DNA of 64,000 nucleotides from JADLCX01 sp964630785 (GTDB lineage Bacteria > Planctomycetota > Phycisphaerae > Phycisphaerales > UBA1924), in contig CAZVZG010000003.1 of the NCBI GenBank assembly GCA_964630785.1, positions 124,001 through 188,000 of the forward strand, read 5' to 3'. Positions within the stretch are counted from its first letter, which is position 1, and every line of letters starts with the position of its first letter. This document shows positions 27,244-35,565 of this stretch, piece by piece. The notes beneath the pieces were generated by a model, which saw only the letters and a list, made by a program, of their open reading frames with translations, was not told where the DNA came from and ran no database searches. A program made the position numbers and the translations under genes.

Positions 27244-29360
27244 CACGCGGCACCTCCCGTGGGTGTGGAGGCGGACGTGTCTACAGCGTCTACACAAACG
27301 GAATCCCCGCTTGCAGCACCGCCAGCAGGGGTTCTGTAGACGGAGTCGCCGGAAGCGCCGGGCAGGACGAACCTCCGGGCCTTGGGCGCACCGGGTCCGC
27401 GCTGCGGCAGGTACACCCACTGTCCGTGGCCCGCATCCACCAGCTGCGACAGCGCGGCCTCGGCGTCCTTCACGGTCTTGAACTTCCTGCTCGACTGGAC
27501 CAGTTCACGCCCGCTGACGCTGCCGCCCCTGCGGCGGACGATGTCGAGCAGTTGCCGGGCCTCGCGTTCGTCATCGCCCTCGGCGAGGCGCAGGTAAGTC
27601 TTCTCGGCCTCGCGGCGGAACCAGTTCGCCAGGAGCACGCCCCGACGCAGGGACTCGCTGTCGATCACGGTGGTGGGCACGCCTTCGCCACCGGCAACCC
27701 TGCCGAGGTGGACGACAAGGGCCAGACGCGCGGCCGCGCACTCGATCTTCGCCATCATCGCGCGAGCCCGCTCGTCCTGGCCCGCCATGTCCGCGTTCAA
27801 GGAGTTGTAGAAGTTGGCCCAGAGCTGACTGGCCTGCTCGTCCAGTGAGAGGGCTCGGGGCGCTGGGGTACCGTGCTGATCCTCGTCGAGCTCGAGGTCG
27901 TACAGACTCTCGACCATCGCGTTGTACCTCCGCTCGACCATCGGCGGGATGCCGCCGGGCTGCCAGCGACGTGTCGGAATCGGCGGCATCGACAGCAGGA
28001 GCCGGGCGACCAACCCCGAGTCGAAGTCGGTGCCCGTGAGCGCCGCGGCGAACACCGATGGCTGGATCATCCCCGCAATGCACACGGCGGCCCGTTCGAC
28101 GAGCAGTGGCGGCGCGGTGCGACGATCAACTCGGAGCGAACTGGCCCGGTGCAGCGGTAGCCAGCGCGAGGCCTCGCCCGCGGCGCGACCGTTGGCCGCG
28201 TACCGGCCGAACGAGCCGAACCACGCGGCCAGTTCGTCGCACGCGAGCAGAAGTCCGCGCGGGCTCGCGGCGAGCATCGCGGCCAACCCCTCGAGCGTGG
28301 TGTCATTGGTGAGGTGCCGCTCGCATGCCGGTGCCTCCGGAGCGGCAGGCGGTGTCGCGGTCAGGTTGCCCTTGCCAGACCCCCGCTCCCAGCCCCGCAT
28401 CGCCTTCTCGTGCTGGGCCACCTCGACAGCGTGTTGTTTCAGCGCTTCCCTGTACTCGCGAAGCGCTGCGGCGTCGCGGCGCTCTGCGGGACGGGTAACG
28501 AGTTCGAGTGCGGGAGATTTGCCCGAGCCGGACGGCGCGACGACCGCCACCCACAGAACCGAGGGCTCGTGCCAGGAGGAGTGCAGCGCAATGGTGCGGG
28601 CGTTCCCGACCGCGGCACCCATGGCCGCCAACGCGAGCGGTCCGAGCATCCCCGGATCCACCTGCAGTGAATCCGCGCCGGCACGTACGAGATCGGCCGC
28701 GGCCTTCGGCAGCGCGTCCGTCGGGAAGGGCACGAACTCCGGCACGGGCGGCCGTTCCGGGGTCGCCGGTGCCGGGGGCATGTAGGTCTGAGCCTCTTCG
28801 ATCAGCCGAGCGATGTCCGCATCACCCGCACCGCTGTCGGCGACCCACGACCGCACGTCCTTGTGCCCATCGGGCGGGAAAGCGAACCGCACCGAGGCGC
28901 AGACGCCGACGAGCGCCGCGGCCAGCGATTCGACGCTCTTCCGGCCAGCGGTGTCGTTGTCGCCGATGAGAACGACATGGCGGTCTCGCAGCAGGACAGC
29001 GAGCTCATCCCCACCGCGTCCGGCCATCGGCGCGCCCACCGCCGTGAAGGCGAACGTGTGCAGGCACGCCGTGTCGCTCGCCCCCTCGGCCACGAGGATC
29101 GGATCACGCAGGCTTGTGCCCGCATATGCAGGCAGACCGTCGGCCGGGAAGATCAGACCGCGCTTGCCGCCCTTCGCAGCGGTGTAGCGCGGCTGACCCT
29201 CGGCCGGGGCGTCCCAGCGCGTCAGCGTGCCGATCCGCTCGCCCTGGGCGTTCCGCTCCGGGTACCGCCAGCCGCCCTCGATCCGCTCGCCGCCGATAGC
29301 GAGCCAGCCGTGCGCGGCCGTGCCGGGGGGCATGTTGTTCGCGTCGAGCCCCTCGCTCAT
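27243..29360 (-). CDS. Toprim primase fused to a DUF3987-type ATPase/helicase
   Basis: A 705-residue replication protein of the element. The N-terminal Toprim fold has the catalytic Glu E92 (LVAEGASD) and the D134-N-D136 pair (LIGDNDTAGR). A proline-rich linker leads to a DUF3987 P-loop domain with Walker A APSGSGKS (275-282) and LLLACDELAAWFG as a Walker B-like strand. The C-terminus has a winged-helix-like segment and a tail with two GDSV repeats. It probably primes DNA synthesis of the excised element. ATG 29360 overlaps the upstream HTH gene's TGA, and its 3' end contains a palindromic repeat also found at 39.8 kb. Confidence 0.85.
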   Translation of the reverse strand: MSEGLDANNMPPGTAAHGWLAIGGERIEGGWRYPERNAQGERIGTLTRWDAPAEGQPRYTAAKGGKRGLIFPADGLPAYAGTSLRDPILVAEGASDTACLHTFAFTAVGAPMAGRGGDELAVLLRDRHVVLIGDNDTAGRKSVESLAAALVGVCASVRFAFPPDGHKDVRSWVADSGAGDADIARLIEEAQTYMPPAPATPERPPVPEFVPFPTDALPKAAADLVRAGADSLQVDPGMLGPLALAAMGAAVGNARTIALHSSWHEPSVLWVAVVAPSGSGKSPALELVTRPAERRDAAALREYREALKQHAVEVAQHEKAMRGWERGSGKGNLTATPPAAPEAPACERHLTNDTTLEGLAAMLAASPRGLLLACDELAAWFGSFGRYAANGRAAGEASRWLPLHRASSLRVDRRTAPPLLVERAAVCIAGMIQPSVFAAALTGTDFDSGLVARLLLSMPPIPTRRWQPGGIPPMVERRYNAMVESLYDLELDEDQHGTPAPRALSLDEQASQLWANFYNSLNADMAGQDERARAMMAKIECAAARLALVVHLGRVAGGEGVPTTVIDSESLRRGVLLANWFRREAEKTYLRLAEGDDEREARQLLDIVRRRGGSVSGRELVQSSRKFKTVKDAEAALSQLVDAGHGQWVYLPQRGPGAPKARRFVLPGASGDSVYRTPAGGAASGDSVCVDAVDTSASTPTGGAA
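27279..27341. repeat. Palindromic GTCTAC/GTAGAC repeat cluster, copy A (in primase 3' end)
   Basis: GTCTACA at 27279 and 27288, then GAATCCCCGCTTGC, then a partial mirror image ending GGGGTTCTGTAGAC at 27341. The same arrangement, with AATCCCCGCT[AT]GC in the same orientation, recurs at 39804-39871. These could be binding sites for a replication or segregation protein of the element. Confidence 0.5.
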
Positions 29361-29608
29361 CGACGGCCCCCCCGGCCTCCCGATGTCGCCCGTGACACCG
29401 CAACGCCGCCTGCGGCCTTGCGGTCCAGGTGCTCGCGGAGATCGGCAAGCCTCCAACGCAGAATCCGAGGCCCCAACCGGATCGGTCCGGGGATCTGACC
29501 GTTCTGACTCATTCGCCAGACGCTGCGAACACAGACGCCCAAGAGTTCCGCCACCTCGTGGACGTTGATCACCGCGACGTCCGTCTTACGAACCTGAAGT
29601 TCATCCAT
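29357..29608 (-). CDS. Excisionase/MerR-type helix-turn-helix protein
   Basis: An 83-residue DNA-binding protein. VINVHEVAELLGVCVRSVWRM followed by NGQIPGPIRLGPRILRWRLADLREHL is the helix-turn-helix plus wing of the AlpA/excisionase (HTH_17) group. It is first gene of the minus-strand operon and its TGA overlaps the primase ATG. The likely role is control of excision or of the operon itself. ATG 29608 is preferred; an in-frame start at 29665 would add a Cys/Pro-rich tail. Confidence 0.82.
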   Translation of the reverse strand: MDELQVRKTDVAVINVHEVAELLGVCVRSVWRMSQNGQIPGPIRLGPRILRWRLADLREHLDRKAAGGVAVSRATSGGRGGRR

Positions 29609-30506
29609 GAATGCACCCAGAGTGCCGCCGCGAGCGGGGTCAACCGGCTTGCAGGCGCAGGACAACGGGAACCCCGGCGCACCATGCGGCGGGGCGGGCT
29701 GGTGTTGGATCGCGGCAGGTTGGCTGGATTGGGCTGAGTGGCTGGTTCGGTTGTGCGCGTAGGCGGGTGAGGCTCTACATCACCCATCTACGCGAAAGCC
29801 ACGCGGCGTGGCGAAGACTCGGGAGGATTCTCCGGGGCGTTGAGGGCCTCGGTGCTCCCTATATCTGCGCGACCCTCGAAAAGTGTCGCGCGAATTCGTG
29901 TTCCTGTCGTCATGCGTCATGGCCAGCGTCCCCCAGCACCTCTCTGACGTTCTCGGCGATCTGTCGCGCGGAAGCGGCCAGCTCGTGCCGAAGACGCGTT
30001 CCGCCATAGAGCATCTAACCCGTTCGCGGGCGGTTTCCCGAAGACGTCGGTCATTTTCGTGCAGATTCCTGTCATGGCCCGTCCGCGAGCGTCCTCCTAT
30101 CTCCCTTTATGCTTTTGCGGCCCGGGCTGTGACGCAAACCCCACGGTGTACGCTCCCGGCTACATACGCCGTGCTGCGATTCCCTGTCCGCCGGGCATGC
30201 GCCGAATCCCGACGGGGTGACCGGGTCAGTGCAAGTCAACCGCCGCCCCTCCGGTAGTTCCCTATGCGGCCGCGCGGACATCTGCCCGGAGATTCTGGCG
30301 CAGTGCCTCCGCTGATTGAGCACACATCATCTGGCATCTCGCTGGTCACCCGCTGAACTCACGAGCGGGCGACAGCGCCAACAGGGGATTGCCATTCACC
30401 CGCGAGGCTCGGTCTGAGGGGTCGGATGCTGACGTTGGACGAGGTTGTTGGCCAAGGCGGCCCAAACAGACACCATCCGCATCGCCCAGCAAAGTCCTTC
30501 TCTGTC
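29609..30506. other. About 900 bp without a supported gene
   Basis: This lies between the divergent HTH operon and the cargo genes. Several open frames exist on both strands, but none has a recognisable domain or ribosome site. A 7-bp inverted repeat (GCGCGAC 29867-29873 with GTCGCGC 29885-29891, 11-bp spacer) lies about 260 bp upstream of the HTH gene. A further TGTCGCGCG copy is near 29957. This could be the control region of the primase operon; otherwise I see nothing in it. Confidence 0.4.
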
Positions 30507-30549
30507 ATTTAGAGACTCTATTTGACATCTAAATCGACTCGTGTACGCT
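30507..30549 (+). promoter_or_regulatory. Promoter with overlapping inverted repeat for the cargo operon
   Basis: TTGACA (30522-30527), 16 bp, TACGCT (30544-30549), then 9 nt to ATG 30559, predicting a nearly leaderless transcript. ATTTAGA (30507-30513) and TCTAAAT (30528-30534) form an inverted repeat with centres 21 bp apart, embracing the -35 box. This is a good candidate operator for the ribbon-helix-helix-like protein encoded directly downstream. Confidence 0.65.
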
Positions 30550-30558
30550 ATTGGAACG

Positions 30559-31545
30559 ATGGCGCACCAGGTCACCATCATCCGGCTCGACGAGTTATTG
30601 GCCCGTGAGATGCGGGCCAAGGTCGCCGCGCCCAACTCCGGGTACCGCTCGGTGGACGAGTTTGTCGAGGTAGCGATCCGAAACCAACTGGTGCTCCAGA
30701 GTGAACCCCATGCTCGGGAGTCAGCAATATCCGAACCCGTCGAGCGCCCCACCAGCAACCAACCGCTTCTGGCGCGACCGGGCGCAAAGCACCTACCGGC
30801 GTTCGCCACACCCAACCCGAGCGAAGCCACGATCTCGGCGCTCACGAATCGGCTCAGCCCCTTGAAGATCGCTCTCCGCGTTGCGTGCAACCTCGCCTCC
30901 GAGTCGGAGTGGCCGACGATTCGATCATTTCACCAGGCGGCTGCGCATTGCGCCCGGCTAGTTGGTGTGCGTCTTCGTGCCGAGGAAGAACGCAGTGGTA
31001 CTCGAGGTGCTGAGCGACGCAGCACCGCATACCCGTGCGGAGAGGATGAGCGGAAAGCGCTCGATCGGTTCATAGCGCACTTCACGACTGCCAAGCGGTC
31101 CGGATCAGCGCCTGGCCCGCTCGAAATCCTGGGGCTCGTCGCCCTGGAAGATGGACGGCTCCACCTCTCCGCTGATGGATGGGCGCTTGGCATCGAATCG
31201 AGCCCACTGCTCGGGGAGTGTGAGGGTTCGACGCTCAGCGATTCAGAGCGCAGTGTTTTCCTGCGGCGGATAGCTTCTTCGCCCGGGGAGGCGAACGCGG
31301 TCCGTGAGGTACTTCGCATCATCAAGCGGGCGGCCGGCAACCAGCAGAGGGTCGATGAACTTGTTTCGCTGGCTCACACAGACTGGACGCCAACACTGGC
31401 AGTCTCCCACCGCGCTGCGATCGTGGGGCGCACTCGCGAACTTGGACTCGTGGACCTGAAGGGTCGCGGAGTTGAAGCCAAACTGCTACTGACAGACGTC
31501 GGGGAGTCTTGGTTGAAGGAACGGTCGGCAAAGGAGCCCGCATGA
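30559..31545 (+). CDS. Putative RHH/winged-helix regulator of the cargo operon
   Basis: A 328-residue protein of no family I can name. Residues 1-45 (VTIIRLDELLAREMRAKV...YRSVDEFVEVAIRNQL) look like a ribbon-helix-helix N-terminus. A Ser/Pro-rich linker (50-90) and a helical middle follow. The last 70 residues (SHRAAIVGRTRELGLVDLKG...LLLTDVGESWLKE) read as a winged helix. Its TGA overlaps the ATG of the GHKL ATPase gene, so the two are coupled. It may be both autoregulator and DNA-contacting subunit. The longer GTG 30541 start would lie across the promoter and is rejected. Confidence 0.6.
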   Translation: MAHQVTIIRLDELLAREMRAKVAAPNSGYRSVDEFVEVAIRNQLVLQSEPHARESAISEPVERPTSNQPLLARPGAKHLPAFATPNPSEATISALTNRLSPLKIALRVACNLASESEWPTIRSFHQAAAHCARLVGVRLRAEEERSGTRGAERRSTAYPCGEDERKALDRFIAHFTTAKRSGSAPGPLEILGLVALEDGRLHLSADGWALGIESSPLLGECEGSTLSDSERSVFLRRIASSPGEANAVREVLRIIKRAAGNQQRVDELVSLAHTDWTPTLAVSHRAAIVGRTRELGLVDLKGRGVEAKLLLTDVGESWLKERSAKEPA

Positions 31546-33824
31546 AGATCAATCGCCAACTTTCGGAGAAGCTCTTCACGATCATGACGGGCGACGAACT
31601 GGACCGTTGGATTCGAGAGGTCGAGAAGGACATCGGCGGTGTCATCTGGAATCCACTCGGCGGACGGGACAACAACTCGCACACGGTCGAGGTCGCGACG
31701 GATCCCGCGCTTGCGCTCGTCGAGCGCCCCACCAACTGCATCGACGCGATGCTCGATCTCAAGGCCGAGACGCTCGGTGAAACCGCCGACACACCCCACG
31801 CGGCGGCCGCGAAGTGGTTCAATGTTCCCGCAGATGGTTTGTCCGGCCTGAGCGAGGAGGCTCGCCGTCAGTTGGCTGACAACATCCAGGTCTCGATGAT
31901 GGAGTCCGGCGATCCCGATCGACCGACCATCGCAATCGAGGACAAGGGCATCGGGCAGCATCCGGATGACTTCCTGAAGACGCTCCTTTCAATCGACGGC
32001 TCCACGAAGCTGAGCAAGCGTCACCTGATGGGGGTCTACAACGCTGGTGGCAGCGCGTCCTACAAGTTTGCAACGCGAGCAGTGATTGTTTCACGTCGTG
32101 CGCCGAACCTGCTGAATGGTCGTGCCGACGAGATTGGCGTGTCGATCGTCAAGTATGAGGAACCGCCCAACCGGAAGATCGGGCGCTATGTGTATCTGGC
32201 AGCTCGCGACGGCAGCATTCCTCGGCTGGATCTGGCCGAGATCCCCGAACTCGGTCACGGCACCCACGTGAAGCTTCTCGACTATCAGTTGAAGGGCTAC
32301 GCCGGTCGTGCCGACCTACCCACGGGGAGCCTGTGGCAGTTGTTCCACAGCGCGCTTCCCGAGCCCGCGCTGCCCATCCGCATCATCGAGCGCCGCGTTC
32401 CCAGGTTCAAGAAGACCGAGAAGCGAGTCGTCAACGGGCTGCTGCATCTGCTCCGGAGCGATGCGGTGTCCGAATACTCCGATTCCCGCGATATCGACCT
32501 CGGGGCCGACATCGGGTCGGTGAAGCTGCACTACTTTGTGGTGAAGGAATCTGCCGGAACCGACTACTACGTTCGCGCGGAGCAAGGGCTGACGATCGCG
32601 CTCAACGGGCAGCGGCAGATCGTAAAGGAGCGGCGATGGCTCAAGACGGAATTGGAACTGTTCTTTCTGTTCAAGCGGCTGATCGTCGTCGTGGATGGCA
32701 CGGGGCTCACGGCGTCCGCTCGCAGGCAGGTGTTCACGTCAACGCGCGAAGCAGGGGTGAACTCGCCGACGACACAGACGATCCTCGATCGCGTCGTCAC
32801 CGAACTCAATCAGGATGACGAACTCTACGAACTTGAGGAGTTGGCGAAGCAGAAGACCAAAGAGGATGCGACAAAGTCCACGACCGAAAAGGTGAAGCGA
32901 CAGCTGTCGTCACAGATCGGCGCATATCTTCAGGGCAAATCCGTCGGCACGAAGGGCGGAGGTGAGCAGCCGAAGAAGAAGAAGGCGAAGGGGCGGCGGC
33001 GCGGCAAGAAGAAGGGCGTGAAGCGCAATGTCGATGACTCGATGCTGCCCGAAGTGCCGACCGAGTTGGTCATCGATTCGAATCCACTCAAGCTCGAGCA
33101 GGGCGGGACGAGCCCCCTGCGCCTCTCTATCAATGCCAAGAATGGATTCCTTCCCAAGCACGCGGAGTCGCTCAAGATCGTTTTCGGCGGCGAATTGAAC
33201 GGGCGTGCCTCAATCACCTCGACTGGGCGGCTGCTCGGAGGCAAGGTGCGTCTCACGGTCGCGGCGGTCGCCGATGCGCCACTCGGTTCCTTCCCAGTCA
33301 AGGTGGCGCTTGTCGTTCCCGAGCTCGGAGTGCTACTGACCGCTGATGGGGCAATTGAGGTGGCCAAGCCCGAGGAGCCGCCGAAAGACAAGGACACGGT
33401 CGGTGGCGACTTCAACATTGAGATCAACTGGCTTGGTCGCGAGAAGTGGGATGAAATGGGCTGGGACGCCGAAACTGTTGGCGAGTGCCAGATCCATCGT
33501 GAAGATCCCAACGACAAGAACGCGATTACGAGCGTCGTCTGGTTCCTGAACAAGGCGTTCACCCCGTACGAGAAGGTCGTCGAGGCGAAGGACCTGACAG
33601 AGAAGACGATGAAGTCGTTCCAGGAGAACTACGAGTATCCCGTGTGCTTCGGCCTGTTTAAGCAGGCGCTGGCCGAGGCAGACCGCGAGCGGAGCCCAGA
33701 TGAGGATGGGAAGCCAGTCGAGATTCCCGATGACTATGTGAAGGGCGAACAGGCACGTCTCGCGCGGGCCGTGCTGATGGCGATGGAGCCCGACATGCAG
33801 ATCGTGGGCGCGTCGGAGACTTGA
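31542..33824 (+). CDS. GHKL (MORC/MutL/Hsp90-like) ATPase
   Basis: A 760-residue protein. The N-terminal Bergerat fold has E61-x3-N65-x2-D68 (LVERPTNCIDAM), D134-x-G136-x-G138 (AIEDKGIGQ) and the lid motif GVYNAGGSASYKF (164-176). An S5-like second domain probably follows (RQIVKERRW, VVVDGTGLTASARRQVF). A Lys/Arg-rich stretch at about 477-497 may contact DNA, then come Ig-like strands and a C-terminal domain of unknown type. This layout recalls the MORC-like ATPases of bacterial restriction-modification operons. It overlaps the upstream gene by 4 bp and abuts, tail to tail, the methyltransferase gene. Confidence 0.8.
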   Translation: MKINRQLSEKLFTIMTGDELDRWIREVEKDIGGVIWNPLGGRDNNSHTVEVATDPALALVERPTNCIDAMLDLKAETLGETADTPHAAAAKWFNVPADGLSGLSEEARRQLADNIQVSMMESGDPDRPTIAIEDKGIGQHPDDFLKTLLSIDGSTKLSKRHLMGVYNAGGSASYKFATRAVIVSRRAPNLLNGRADEIGVSIVKYEEPPNRKIGRYVYLAARDGSIPRLDLAEIPELGHGTHVKLLDYQLKGYAGRADLPTGSLWQLFHSALPEPALPIRIIERRVPRFKKTEKRVVNGLLHLLRSDAVSEYSDSRDIDLGADIGSVKLHYFVVKESAGTDYYVRAEQGLTIALNGQRQIVKERRWLKTELELFFLFKRLIVVVDGTGLTASARRQVFTSTREAGVNSPTTQTILDRVVTELNQDDELYELEELAKQKTKEDATKSTTEKVKRQLSSQIGAYLQGKSVGTKGGGEQPKKKKAKGRRRGKKKGVKRNVDDSMLPEVPTELVIDSNPLKLEQGGTSPLRLSINAKNGFLPKHAESLKIVFGGELNGRASITSTGRLLGGKVRLTVAAVADAPLGSFPVKVALVVPELGVLLTADGAIEVAKPEEPPKDKDTVGGDFNIEINWLGREKWDEMGWDAETVGECQIHREDPNDKNAITSVVWFLNKAFTPYEKVVEAKDLTEKTMKSFQENYEYPVCFGLFKQALAEADRERSPDEDGKPVEIPDDYVKGEQARLARAVLMAMEPDMQIVGASET

Positions 33825-35174
33825 TCATGCAACCACAAGAGTGCCGCGTCGCGTGGCGGCCCGTTCCGGCCGCATTGGGGCGGCGTCGTGCCTGGTCAGC
33901 AGTGGTCTGAGCAACGATCTGCCCACCAACTCGACCAGGCGAGCATTCACCGCGTTCCCGAGCGCTTTGTACGCGCGAGTGGATGCGCTGGGCAGATGGG
34001 CCATGTCCAGATCTTGGAGTCGGGCACATTCTCGAACCGTCATGTATCGCCGCTGCCAAGGGATGATCGGAACCTGCGTCGTCGTCATCGCCACGAGCGC
34101 CGGCGCCGTGGTCGGGCGCTTGACGCGAACGCCTGATGCCCGGAATTGCACCACGGTCTTCCAGACGGATCGCTCGAAGCCCTTGCAGTTCCACTCAAAC
34201 TTCTGCAGGCTTGCCGGGAAAGGGGCGAGCTTCTTCATCCAGGGACGGATCCACTTCTTGTTCCGCTGGTACAACTCACGGTTCTGGCGGATGAACTGCT
34301 GTTTCCAGTCAGGAAATGCGCCCTCGCGGGCGTAGGTCGGAACATGGTCCATCCGGGCCTCGGGTTCGAACTCGCGAAGTGGAACGCCATGTGTGCCGCG
34401 ATACTGACAGAGTTGCCGCGGCGTGAGAATTGCGGGAACGCTGTCTTCGAACGGATAGTCCGCACCGAACTCCATCGACCAGATGGGAAATGACGGCAAC
34501 TCCTCGTCCTTGGGGTACAGGTCAAGGAACTCCTGCCACACATTCAGGCAGTCAATGTACTGCTGGGGCAGGGGACGCGCGCCATCGGGCTTTTCGTCCA
34601 GCACGCTGTCGATACTCAGCTCATCGTCGGTTGGGGTGGGCCACTCGAAGTGAGCCAACCCGGTGCGGGAACCGACAATAAACAGCCGCTCTCGGATCTG
34701 CGGGATGCCGAAGCGGTGGGGAGACAGAAGCCGCTGATCTACGGTGTACCCAAGACCCTCGAGAGCCGATCGCATGTGCTGGTACGTTTCGCCGCGATTG
34801 TGGCGTGCGAGGTTCGGGACGTTCTCCAGCATGAGGTACGCGGGGCGTCGGTGAGCGATGATCCGGAGAAGATGCTTGCCGAACAGATCGCCAGCGAGTT
34901 CGCATTCGGTGCCGAGCTGCTCACCCGCCTTTGAGAATGGCTGGCACGGAAACCCAGCAGCGACAACGTCATGCTCAGGCACCGCAGGCGCGCGGACGGT
35001 GCGAATGTCGGCGGCCGGGGTGACGCTGAAGTTCTGCGCGTAAAGCGACTGGAGGCCAGGATCGATTTCGCAGGCGAACACGCACTCCCCGCCGATCCGG
35101 GCCAGGCCGACGTGAAACCCGCCGAGTCCGGCGAAGAGGTCGATGAATCGGAATGGTGCCTTCGGGGCGTTCAT
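33825..35174 (-). CDS. DNA (cytosine-5) methyltransferase
   Basis: Transfers methyl from AdoMet to C5 of cytosine in a specific site. It has 449 residues. Motif I is IDLFAGLGGFHVGL (11-24), motif IV is GFPCQPFS with catalytic C77, motif VI is LENVPNL and motif VIII is IPQIRERLF. A target-recognition region of about 170 residues follows, and motif X is ALGNAVN. Its stop is the base after the GHKL gene's stop, so the pair is convergent with no gap. The TTGACG-N16-TAGTAT promoter ends 10 nt before ATG 35174. It may protect host DNA from a nuclease of the same island; the recognition sequence is unknown. Confidence 0.93.
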   Translation of the reverse strand: MNAPKAPFRFIDLFAGLGGFHVGLARIGGECVFACEIDPGLQSLYAQNFSVTPAADIRTVRAPAVPEHDVVAAGFPCQPFSKAGEQLGTECELAGDLFGKHLLRIIAHRRPAYLMLENVPNLARHNRGETYQHMRSALEGLGYTVDQRLLSPHRFGIPQIRERLFIVGSRTGLAHFEWPTPTDDELSIDSVLDEKPDGARPLPQQYIDCLNVWQEFLDLYPKDEELPSFPIWSMEFGADYPFEDSVPAILTPRQLCQYRGTHGVPLREFEPEARMDHVPTYAREGAFPDWKQQFIRQNRELYQRNKKWIRPWMKKLAPFPASLQKFEWNCKGFERSVWKTVVQFRASGVRVKRPTTAPALVAMTTTQVPIIPWQRRYMTVRECARLQDLDMAHLPSASTRAYKALGNAVNARLVELVGRSLLRPLLTRHDAAPMRPERAATRRGTLVVA

Positions 35175-35184
35175 TGTTCGGGCA

Positions 35185-35212
35185 ATACTAGGGTGTCACG
35201 GGCCAACGTCAA
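35185..35212 (-). promoter_or_regulatory. Promoter of the cytosine methyltransferase
   Basis: On the minus strand TTGACG (35207-35212), 16 bp, TAGTAT (35185-35190), then 10 nt to the ATG. The spacing equals that of the 30.5-kb promoter. GTGTAC on the plus strand at 35215-35220 lies just upstream of the -35. Confidence 0.6.
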
Positions 35213-35220
35213 CAGTGTAC

Positions 35221-35547
35221 GACTGGTAGGGGTGTCGGACCTGCCCGGGCCCACGATTTGGGATGCGTGCTCACTCAAGGTAACGCTTTGGTCATCAACA
35301 TGCGCGACGGCACCACGGCCCTCCGACGTCGCCGAGGGAGCGCGCAGTTCGTGAAACGAAAGCGTCGACCCGTTCGTGTCGGTGCCGAAGGCCGGAGCAG
35401 GTAGAACAGGGCACAACTCGTGCGACGTCAGTCTGCTGCGTAGCACCCTCGCCCCGCTCGCGTCGCGGCATGTGCTGATTGGCCCACCGCGACACTCACC
35501 GGCTCTGTGCCTGAACAACCAGGCCATGGCCTCGGCAAAGCGCAGCC
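35221..35547. other. Divergent intergenic region between methyltransferase and ParB-like gene
   Basis: About 330 bp with only short, unsupported frames on either strand. Apart from the promoter elements at both edges I see no gene, repeat or RNA here. Confidence 0.4.
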
Positions 35548-35556
35548 GTGTACACT
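35548..35556 (+). promoter_or_regulatory. Putative -10 region of the ParB-like gene
   Basis: GTGTACACT at 35548-35556 contains a TACACT -10-like box 9 nt before ATG 35566. GTGTAC plus the same 9-nt spacing is found at 30541-30549 before the other cargo operon. No good -35 is visible, so an activator or a weak promoter is possible. Confidence 0.4.
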
Positions 35557-35565
35557 CACGCTCCC

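Noticed and set aside
29780..30257. Short frames on both strands (75 and 124 codons) in the element's intergenic region
   Set aside because: No motif, no ribosome site, Arg/Ser-rich composition and mutual overlap.
33825..35174. Possible Vsr nuclease or second methyltransferase next to the C5-methyltransferase
   Set aside because: Both neighbours were examined: one is the GHKL ATPase and the other side is a 390-bp intergenic region. No Vsr motif was found.
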